This document shows positions 42,129 through 48,701 of a DNA stretch of 64,000 nt, one piece after another. Under the pieces are notes generated by a model that saw only the letters and a list, made by a program, of their open reading frames with translations, was not told the origin of the DNA and did no database searches. Within the stretch, counting starts at the first letter, position 1. Each line of letters starts with the position of its first letter. The stretch is from Candidatus Kuenenia stuttgartensis. GTDB taxonomy: Bacteria; Planctomycetota; GCA-002687715; CAIWVZ01. The translations under genes and the position numbers were made by a program. The DNA is taken from assembly GCA_945860915.1 (NCBI GenBank), contig CAMARR010000006.1, positions 97,087-161,086 of the forward strand, given 5' to 3'.

Positions 42129-44420
42129 ATGACACTCCGAACGCGACTTCTTCTCGTCATCCTCGTGGTGCTCTTGCCGACGATCATCGCAAGCCTCGTC
42201 ACGGCATCGATCAGCCGCTCGATCCAGGAGGATATCGGCGAGCTTCGACGGGACGCCGAGGTCCCACTACGCACCGACGAGATTGTCGGAACTACTCTGG
42301 AACTCGAGTTTTCGACTGCACCCGGTGAGATTCGACGTGTGACGCGGATCGTACGGCTCTCGCGCGAACGTCGGCCGAAGCTTCGCGGACAAATCGAGTC
42401 AACAGACCCGACGACGGGGTCAATCACGGTCTTGGGGATTCCTATCTACCGAGGGACGCCGAATGCCGAGTCACGCGAGGAGAACGATCCGAATGCTTCC
42501 ATTCTCAGGGTAGGCATGCGAGTGGAGATTAGCGCGGCGGTCGCGAGTGATGGCAGGTGGATCGCACGCAAGATCAAGACCGATGGGCTCAAGCCCGATG
42601 AGAAGTTGAAAGGCACCATTACTACGGCGACGAAACGCGCTGATGGGACGACCGTGCTTGAGTTCTCGGGGTACAAATTCGAGATCCCACCAGGCATCCC
42701 CCTCCAAATCCCGCGTGGTCCGCTCGCCAGGCACGAAGCGGCGTCGCGTATGGGTACCGCCGCACAAGAGTGCTTGGCATTGGCGCATGACTTAATGCTG
42801 GCAAGCCACCTTCGTCGCGACGCGCGTGGAGACGTCGAGCGAGCCCAGAAGAAACTCGAAATCGAGTTATTACGAACAAAGATCGCTGACAGCCTCGATG
42901 ATCTTCAAACGTATCTTGCGGAACTGATCACGGACGCAGCTACGGAAATCGAGTTCGCGACGCTCGCCGAAGACACGCATCGACGGGAGCTGGAAGTACA
43001 AAGGCGACATGACGTCATCACGCCGCTCATCGTCAGCGTCCAGACACTCCAAGGTGGCATCAACGACGCCATTGCTTCGCCGCCCGACACCCTGCGAGCC
43101 GCCGAATTACTCGGTGAAAGGCTTGAGTCTGACGCTAGGAAGAAACTGCTTCCGATGCTGCGTGCGATCGAGCTTGAGGCGGAGGAATCGCTCAAGTCAG
43201 AGCTCAAGTTGATTGCGCAGCAAGCACAGGCCGCGACGCGTCTCACGATCGCGACGACCGTAGTTGGTGTCGTCTTGGCACTGGGTGTTGCCTTCTTTCT
43301 CACGCGGACCATTACCCGACCGGTGGTTGAACTCGATGCCGCCGCCCTGCGAATCGGATCAGGCGACCTGAACGCTCGCGTCAGCATCCAACGAGACGAC
43401 GAGATCGGGCACCTCGGTGCCACCTTCAACCGGATGGCCGAGCGACTCGAAGCCTCCACGATTTCCATTGGCAATCTCAGCGATGTAATTGAGTCCTTGG
43501 CCGGAGGCCTTTTCATCGTGGCTCCGGACGGCACCATCAGTTCTCCGAATGCGGCGTTCCTTTCCATGCTTGGCTACGATCGTATTGAGCTCGAGGGCGC
43601 TCCTACGTCCATGATTGAGGCTTCGTTGAAATCCGTCGAAAGTTGTCGCGGAGTGGAACATCACTTCAAGCGCAAAGACGGCAGCTTGGTACCGGTCTCG
43701 TTTTCGGCGGCACCTCTCGGAAAATCTGCGGATAGAGGCTTCGTCTGTCTCGCTGAAGACCTTTCGGTGCGTAAATCGATGGAAGCAGCGCTGCGAGATT
43801 CGGTTCAAGAGAAGGACCTACTCCTTCGCGAACTGCATCACCGCGTCAAGAACAACCTTCAGGTGATCACAAGTCTTCTCGACCTTCAGTCTCGCGAAAT
43901 CAAAGATCCAAAGGCCCTCGAGAAGTTCCAGGACAGTCAAGATCGCATTCGCTCGATGGCCCTCATTCATGAACAGCTCTTCGGCGCACAAGATCTCGGG
44001 CTCGTTGACCTCAGGACCTACTTAGGGCTTCTGATTGCGAACCTTGAACAATCCCATGTCGATCCGCCGGGGCGCATCACCGTTTCTGCTGTGATTGACG
44101 AACTTCGGCTTGATCTCGATCGTGCCCTCGCATGCGGTCTGATCGTCAATGAACTCGTGACGAATGCAATCAAACATGCGTTTCCACGAAGCGAGTCAGG
44201 GACGATCGTCGTCACTTGCACGAAGCAGGGTGCGAATTTCGTTCTCGAGGTGCGAGACGACGGCCAAGGGCTCCGCGCCGCGAACTTCGCAAACTCTGAA
44301 ACGTTGGGACAGTCATTGGTTCGTGACCTCGCATCACAACTACGGGGTACTGTGCGGGTTGGGTCCGGTACAGGTGCCGAGTTTGTCCTGACGTTCCCCT
44401 ACGACAAGTCCAACGCATGA
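42129..44420 (+). CDS. Membrane histidine kinase with DUF5666-like sensor region, HAMP, PAS and HisKA_2
   Basis: 763 residues from the ATG at 42129, just before the first TM helix (LLLVILVVLLPTIIASLVTA). Residues about 88-195 contain two DUF5666-like beta repeats (GSITVLGIPIYR, VGMRVEISAAVASDGRWIAR, LKGTITTATKRADG). A long helical stretch leads to TM2 near 372-392 (LTIATTVVGVVLALGVAFFL), HAMP, PAS (about 455-565), HisKA_2 with LRELHHRVKNNLQVITSLL and HATPase_c (NELVTNAIKHAF, DDGQGL). The stop overlaps the start of the receiver-glycosyltransferase by 4 bp, so the two are a probable signalling pair. Confidence 0.9.
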   Translation: MTLRTRLLLVILVVLLPTIIASLVTASISRSIQEDIGELRRDAEVPLRTDEIVGTTLELEFSTAPGEIRRVTRIVRLSRERRPKLRGQIESTDPTTGSITVLGIPIYRGTPNAESREENDPNASILRVGMRVEISAAVASDGRWIARKIKTDGLKPDEKLKGTITTATKRADGTTVLEFSGYKFEIPPGIPLQIPRGPLARHEAASRMGTAAQECLALAHDLMLASHLRRDARGDVERAQKKLEIELLRTKIADSLDDLQTYLAELITDAATEIEFATLAEDTHRRELEVQRRHDVITPLIVSVQTLQGGINDAIASPPDTLRAAELLGERLESDARKKLLPMLRAIELEAEESLKSELKLIAQQAQAATRLTIATTVVGVVLALGVAFFLTRTITRPVVELDAAALRIGSGDLNARVSIQRDDEIGHLGATFNRMAERLEASTISIGNLSDVIESLAGGLFIVAPDGTISSPNAAFLSMLGYDRIELEGAPTSMIEASLKSVESCRGVEHHFKRKDGSLVPVSFSAAPLGKSADRGFVCLAEDLSVRKSMEAALRDSVQEKDLLLRELHHRVKNNLQVITSLLDLQSREIKDPKALEKFQDSQDRIRSMALIHEQLFGAQDLGLVDLRTYLGLLIANLEQSHVDPPGRITVSAVIDELRLDLDRALACGLIVNELVTNAIKHAFPRSESGTIVVTCTKQGANFVLEVRDDGQGLRAANFANSETLGQSLVRDLASQLRGTVRVGSGTGAEFVLTFPYDKSNA

Positions 44421-46063
44421 CGCGCATCCAAGAAGCCCTAATCGTCGAGGACGACCGCATTGTTGCCATGCACTTGCGCGTTCTGATGGAGGAGCTTGGA
44501 TTCCACGTATCGAGCGTCGTTTCCTCAGGCATGGAGGCGGTTGACGCAGCGAAAGTGGTGTCTCCCGACCTTGTTCTGATGGACATACGACTTCGGGGCG
44601 AGTTCGACGGCATCGAAACTGCGCGAAGGCTCACCGAGTCCCATCATCCTGCCGTGGTTTTTGTCACCGCCTATTCAGACGATGCCAGCGTAGATCGTGC
44701 GATGCAGGCGGGCGGTCACGGGTATCTCGTTAAACCGTTCTCCAAGCCTCAGCTACGGGCGGCGGTTACGGGAGCTATGCGCGAGCGTGACAGACAGGGG
44801 TCTCCATCTACGGCACCCGCACAGCCATCGCGTGCACGGCCGAACGCCCAACCGTTCGGCGCTGGTGCACGTGTCGCCCTTTACTCGCACGACACATTAG
44901 GGCTCGGCCACCTGCAACGCTGCAGCAATATCGCACGCACGCTCGTTGCGCAGATTCCTGGGGTCTCTGTACTCATTATCACCGGCTCACCGGCAGTGCA
45001 TCGCTACACGCTGCCCGCCGGGATTGACTACGTCAAGTTGCCTTCCGTCAAGAAGAACGCTTCCGAGGACTACTCGGCGCGGTCCCTTGGAGTTTCTGAT
45101 GACGACGTCGTGCGGTTTCGCAGCAATCTGATCCTCCAGTCACTCCAAGATTACGCGCCCGACGTATTCATTGTCGATCACGCCCCGACGGGGATGAAAG
45201 GCGAAATCCTCCCTGCGCTCGAGTGGCTCGAAAAATTTCGGCCAAACTGCGTACGGATGCTCGGGCTGCGCGACGTCATCGACACCCCCGAAGCGGTCGC
45301 GGCTGACTGGGATGAACGCGGCGTCCACGCCGTTCTCGAACGTCACTATCACCACATCCTGATCTATGGACAGCAGGATGTTTTCGATACGAGCTCGGCT
45401 TACAGATTTTCAGATACTGTCAAGGCCAAGACCCTCTACTGCGGATTCGTCGCAGAGCCAGAATCCGCTCTCGATCCCCTGCTGGTGCAAGGCGCTCTCA
45501 AGCCCGGACTCAAAACGGTGACTGTCACCACGGGTGGCGGCGAAGGAGCGGGCGACCTCGTGATCGGCAATTACCTCAACATGCTTGAGTCCCATGCCGC
45601 GGAGGTCGACTGGCATAGCATCGTTCTTCCAGGTCCGTTCATACCCGATGTACTTCGCAATTCACTACTGATTCAGGTAGCTCGAATCAGTTCCTTAGTC
45701 AGCCTCTCTTTTGTCGACTTTGTGGAATCGACGAGCCCGTTCATGGCCGCATCGGAATTCGTCGTCTGCACAGGTGGCTACAACACCACGACACAGTTGC
45801 TTCGCGTGGCCAAGCGTGCGTTAATGATCCCACGCGTGATGCATCGACAAGAGCAGCACATTCGTGCATCGCGCCTTAAGTCATTGGGCCTTATCGACAC
45901 ACTTGAGCCCGCGGCGGTCTCCTCGGATTCGTTGTTCCAAGCGGTAAGAGCAGGACTCGCCACAGAACTGGCGCCGCTCGTGGATGCACGAGCCAGAGGC
46001 CAGATTCGTTTTGACGGTGCGTCGGCGATTGTCGACCTCTGCCGCACCCTCACCCTTCGGTAG
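44417..46063 (+). CDS. Response-regulator receiver fused to a MurG-like glycosyltransferase
   Basis: 548 residues. Residues 1-125 are a receiver with acidic Asp12/Asp13 (IVEDDRIVA), phospho-acceptor Asp56 (LVLMDIRLRG), Thr in VVFVTAYSDD and Lys in GYLVKPFSKP. A 25-residue Pro/Ala-rich linker leads to a GT-B-type domain from about 150: ALYSHDTLGLGHLQRCSNIA is the hallmark of predicted glycosyltransferases of the COG4671/MurG-like group, with a C-terminal sugar-nucleotide region (TVTTGGGEGAGD, VVCTGGYNTTTQLLRVAKRA, PRVMHRQEQHIRASRL). An HRQEQ motif and GGYNT turn support an intact donor site. Activity controlled by phosphorylation is inference. Confidence 0.88.
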   Translation: MTRIQEALIVEDDRIVAMHLRVLMEELGFHVSSVVSSGMEAVDAAKVVSPDLVLMDIRLRGEFDGIETARRLTESHHPAVVFVTAYSDDASVDRAMQAGGHGYLVKPFSKPQLRAAVTGAMRERDRQGSPSTAPAQPSRARPNAQPFGAGARVALYSHDTLGLGHLQRCSNIARTLVAQIPGVSVLIITGSPAVHRYTLPAGIDYVKLPSVKKNASEDYSARSLGVSDDDVVRFRSNLILQSLQDYAPDVFIVDHAPTGMKGEILPALEWLEKFRPNCVRMLGLRDVIDTPEAVAADWDERGVHAVLERHYHHILIYGQQDVFDTSSAYRFSDTVKAKTLYCGFVAEPESALDPLLVQGALKPGLKTVTVTTGGGEGAGDLVIGNYLNMLESHAAEVDWHSIVLPGPFIPDVLRNSLLIQVARISSLVSLSFVDFVESTSPFMAASEFVVCTGGYNTTTQLLRVAKRALMIPRVMHRQEQHIRASRLKSLGLIDTLEPAAVSSDSLFQAVRAGLATELAPLVDARARGQIRFDGASAIVDLCRTLTLR

Positions 46064-46090
46064 CCTACGGCCAACGATCGCTCCATCGGG

Positions 46091-46125
46091 GAAAAAGAAG
46101 GTCCGCAGCGGACACGCTGCGGACC
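46091..46125 (-). terminator. Rho-independent terminator after tRNA(CAU)
   Basis: GGTCCGCAGCG and CGCTGCGGACC form a perfect 11-bp stem with a 4-nt loop. On the minus strand TTCTTTTTC follows directly, 5 nt downstream of the tRNA 3' end. Confidence 0.9.
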
Positions 46126-46129
46126 CTCA

Positions 46130-46202
46130 TAGCGGCGACAGGATTTGAACCTGTGACCCGGGGCTTATGAATCCCCTGCTCTACCAACTGAGCTACGCCG
46201 CC
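46130..46202 (-). tRNA. tRNA with anticodon CAU, probably elongator Met
   Basis: A 73-nt cloverleaf on the minus strand: acceptor GGCGGCG/CGCCGCT, D arm GCTC/GAGC, anticodon loop TTCATAA, T arm ACAGG/CCTGT with TTCAAAT, discriminator A. No CCA is encoded. It lacks the initiator features (unpaired 1-72 and three G-C pairs closing the anticodon loop). The base pair 31-39 is an A-G mismatch. Elongator Met is most likely; tRNA-Ile2 with lysidine-modified CAU cannot be ruled out. Confidence 0.9.
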
Positions 46203-46380
46203 GAATCCGCGATCGCCTTGGAAAAAGGCAATGCGGGGAGAGGTTTCTACGTTGCGGGGCCAAGTCGCTCAAGAACCGCGGGTCGCGCCTAGATCTCCCC
46301 GAACGAGAGAGCCTTCTATCCTCTTCTTAGGCAGCAACTAATGTTCTTTTAGCATATGTCCGATACTTGAGGTGCGATGA
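46203..46380. other. Gene-free region upstream of tRNA(CAU)
   Basis: No reading frame of note. An inverted repeat CGGGGAGA (46234-46241) and TCTCCCCG (46294-46301) could fold around an inner GTTGCGG/CCGCGG pairing. The minus-strand tRNA promoter should lie here. A weak plus-strand -10 element TAGCAT is at 46350-46355. Confidence 0.3.
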
Positions 46381-46542
46381 GACGGTCGCAAGCGGCGTGA
46401 GCCGATCGCGGCCGTCAAAGGGGACCACCCGTTCTCTCGTGTGTAACACGCATCTGACTTCCCAACCCATCCATCCTCCCACGGGTAGTTAGTCCCTGAG
46501 CTTCGGGCGCCGCCGTCTCGCACCGGCGGCGCCGCTTTTTTT
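46381..46542 (+). ncRNA. Candidate structured small RNA with own terminator
   Basis: Three nested structures on the plus strand. Hairpin A (46381-46416): 9-bp GACGGTCGC/GCGGCCGTC, a symmetric 3x3 internal loop and CGGC-GTGA-GCCG with a GNRA loop. Hairpin B: GGGAC(46421-46425)/GTCCC(46492-46496) and ACCCGT(46427-46432)/ACGGGT(46481-46486). Inside it are CGTGT-GTA-ACACG (46438-46450) and an unpaired pyrimidine stretch with TCCTCCC at 46474-46480. A perfect terminator ends it. It matches no RNA family that I recognise. It might instead be the end of a long 3' region of the glycosyltransferase mRNA. Confidence 0.5.
46506..46542 (+). terminator. Strong rho-independent terminator on the plus strand
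   Basis: GGCGCCGCCG and CGGCGGCGCC form a perfect 10-bp stem with an 8-nt loop, followed by GC and seven T. The nearest plus-strand gene ends 440 bp upstream, so a separate RNA is likely to end here. The minus-strand cytochrome gene ends just beyond it at 46552, on which side there is no T-run. Confidence 0.9.
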
Positions 46543-46551
46543 CCAACACCA

Positions 46552-47571
46552 TCACGGCAATTTGAGAGTCGTGGTCGCGATTAGCTGAACGTCGTCCGCG
46601 TCACGACCCGGAGCCTTCGGGGAGTTGTGAGTCAACGTCACGACGACGGACGATGCGCCCGCACGACTTGGGAATGTCCGCTCGGATGTCACATCAGGAG
46701 CGAGCACGGAACCCGGTGCCTCAAAGATCACCGACTCCGTTGCAAGTGCACTGCCATCGGCCGCGCGCTGCGCGACCACCAAAATGACTTTGCGTCCATA
46801 GGACGCCGGCATGGCGTGTCCAGTCTTGGGCTTGATCTTGACCACCACCTTGTTGCCCTCGCTCGTGACGCCTAAGTCCGCTGACTTCTCGACGAGCGTC
46901 CCGTGGCGAACACCGCCGAACGTGTGCTTCCGCGCGGCAACCGCGCCGATCTTGAACTCTGGGCGAATCTTGGGATCCGTGACGAGTTCGCGCGTTACTT
47001 CCGGCATGTGACAGGATTGGCACGTCGCCCCGCCTTTTGCCGCGGGCGAGCTTACGAAGCTTGAAAACTGCTCGTGTTCCTTGCGTGCTTCGGGCTGTCC
47101 ATGACACGACGCGCACATTTTGGATTCGCGGTACCACGCCGAAGCCTCGACACCTCCATGACCCTTGCTCGTGAACGGGCCGAAGTACTCATTCTTCTTC
47201 ATGTGGCACGTGATGCACGAAACGCCCAACTCGCGTGCGGTAGCCCGGGCGCTCGGAAGATTGCCGATTCCCGCGTCAAGGATTTCACGAGGTGCGTGGC
47301 AGCGCGCACAACTGTCAGCCTTGTCAGGACTCGACTTCAATTCCGCCTGAAACACCGGATCGCTCCAGCTCTGGGCGTGTCCAGACGCCTGATGCTCTGC
47401 CGTCACGTCGGCGTGGCACTTCACACAGGAGTTAGCAAGGCGCGCGTAGTCCTTGCGTTCGCCGTCTTGGAACTCGCTCGAAAGTTCACAAGCCGCCACG
47501 GGTGATCGGATGGTGGACAGTGCGCCGCTAGCGATCACGAGCAGCAGCAGCCATGGAATGGAGCGCTTCAT
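46552..47571 (-). CDS. Exported pentaheme cytochrome c
   Basis: 339 residues with a signal peptide (MKRSIPWLLLLVIASGALS). Five CXXCH heme sites are visible: SCVKCH, SCARCH, SCITCH, MCASCH and TCQSCH, all in the N-terminal 205 residues. The spacing and HMKKNEYFGPF / CHMPEV resemble the cytochrome c-552/554 and NrfA-related multiheme families. The C-terminal 130 residues are a beta-rich domain without heme (AARKHTFGGVRHG, VVVKIKPKTGHAMPASYGRK) typical of these planctomycete proteins. Its location is periplasmic. Electron donor and acceptor are unknown. Confidence 0.88.
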   Translation of the reverse strand: MKRSIPWLLLLVIASGALSTIRSPVAACELSSEFQDGERKDYARLANSCVKCHADVTAEHQASGHAQSWSDPVFQAELKSSPDKADSCARCHAPREILDAGIGNLPSARATARELGVSCITCHMKKNEYFGPFTSKGHGGVEASAWYRESKMCASCHGQPEARKEHEQFSSFVSSPAAKGGATCQSCHMPEVTRELVTDPKIRPEFKIGAVAARKHTFGGVRHGTLVEKSADLGVTSEGNKVVVKIKPKTGHAMPASYGRKVILVVAQRAADGSALATESVIFEAPGSVLAPDVTSERTFPSRAGASSVVVTLTHNSPKAPGRDADDVQLIATTTLKLP

Positions 47572-47591
47572 GCGCTCGCCATCGTAGCGGA

Positions 47592-48599
47592 TTAGATCGA
47601 ACGGCCGATGGCGGCGGCAATGGCTCGGATTGGGCCCATCATGGCGTCGAGTTCGGCCATCGTGAGCGCCTGCCGCCCATCGCAGAGGGCTTCTCGAGGG
47701 TCCGGATGGGTCTCTATGAGGAGTCCGTCCGCGCCGGCCGCGATGGCTGCGCGCGCAGCGGGGGCCACTAGGTGCGCGACACCCGTGGCATGGCTTGGGT
47801 CGGCGATAACGGGTAGGTGCGTCAATCGCTCAAGCACCGGGATCGAAACAACATCAAGTGTAAATCGTGTCGCCGTATCGAACGTCCGGATGCCGCGCTC
47901 ACACAGCACGACGTTGGGATTCCCCTCAGCAAGGATGTAATCGGCCGCGCCAAGAAACTCGTCAATCTCGGTGGCCATGCCCCGCTTCAAGAGAATCGGC
48001 TTGCCGGAGCGACCCGCCGCGCGAAGCAGCGGGAAATTCTGGATTGAACGCGATCCGATCTGAAGCATGTCGGCATAACTTCCGACCAAGTCAACCTGGT
48101 CGGGCGACATGACTTCCGTCACGACGGGGAGGCCGGTTTCCTTCGAGACCTCGGCTAGGAGCTTCAATCCCTCCTCGCCCATGCCTTGGAAAGACCACGG
48201 CGACGTACGTGGTTTGAATGCACCGCCGCGGAGCATGTGAGCGCCCGAGGCCTTGACGGCGCGGGCGACGGCGAACACCTGCTCTCGACTCTCAACAGAA
48301 CACGGCCCTGCGATTAAGACAGCGCGTGTACCGCCGAACACCACGTCACCGACGCGCACCAGCGTGTCCGCCTGTTGGAACTCGCGCGAGGCCAACACAT
48401 AGGACCGATTGCCGACCATGGTCGCGCGGACACCTGGAAGCCCGCGCATCCGTTCGCCAAGGTCACCCGGGCCGTCGAGCCGTACCAAGGTCGCGCCCTT
48501 GGAACGGGTCACCGAGGCCGATCGCCCCTGTAGGGACGCCTCGCGCAGAACGCCATCGAGTTGTGACTCGGTCGCACCGCGTTCAAGGACAATGATCAT
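47592..48599 (-). CDS. aroF: 3-Deoxy-7-phosphoheptulonate (DAHP) synthase, class I-beta
   Basis: 335 residues. First step of the shikimate pathway: condenses phosphoenolpyruvate with erythrose 4-phosphate. The first 70 residues form a ferredoxin-like regulatory domain (MIIVLERGATESQLDGVL...GNRSYVLA), as in the Thermotoga enzyme. The barrel has AGPCSVESREQV, RGGAFKPRTSPWSFQGMG, LLKRGMATEIDEFLGAADYI (cut), ERGIRTFDTATRFTLD and DPSHATG, which supply metal and substrate ligands. It starts 102 bp after the large Ig-like gene and ends 20 bp before the cytochrome gene, all minus strand. Confidence 0.95.
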   Translation of the reverse strand: MIIVLERGATESQLDGVLREASLQGRSASVTRSKGATLVRLDGPGDLGERMRGLPGVRATMVGNRSYVLASREFQQADTLVRVGDVVFGGTRAVLIAGPCSVESREQVFAVARAVKASGAHMLRGGAFKPRTSPWSFQGMGEEGLKLLAEVSKETGLPVVTEVMSPDQVDLVGSYADMLQIGSRSIQNFPLLRAAGRSGKPILLKRGMATEIDEFLGAADYILAEGNPNVVLCERGIRTFDTATRFTLDVVSIPVLERLTHLPVIADPSHATGVAHLVAPAARAAIAAGADGLLIETHPDPREALCDGRQALTMAELDAMMGPIRAIAAAIGRSI

Positions 48600-48701
48600 G
48601 TTGGGTTGGGGGCCATCCGCGCCTCTCGGGACAGCGAAAGAATCTAGCGACTTTGCCCCATCGACCCAACCGCACGAGATGTCGCTGAACCGGTCAAATC
48701 C

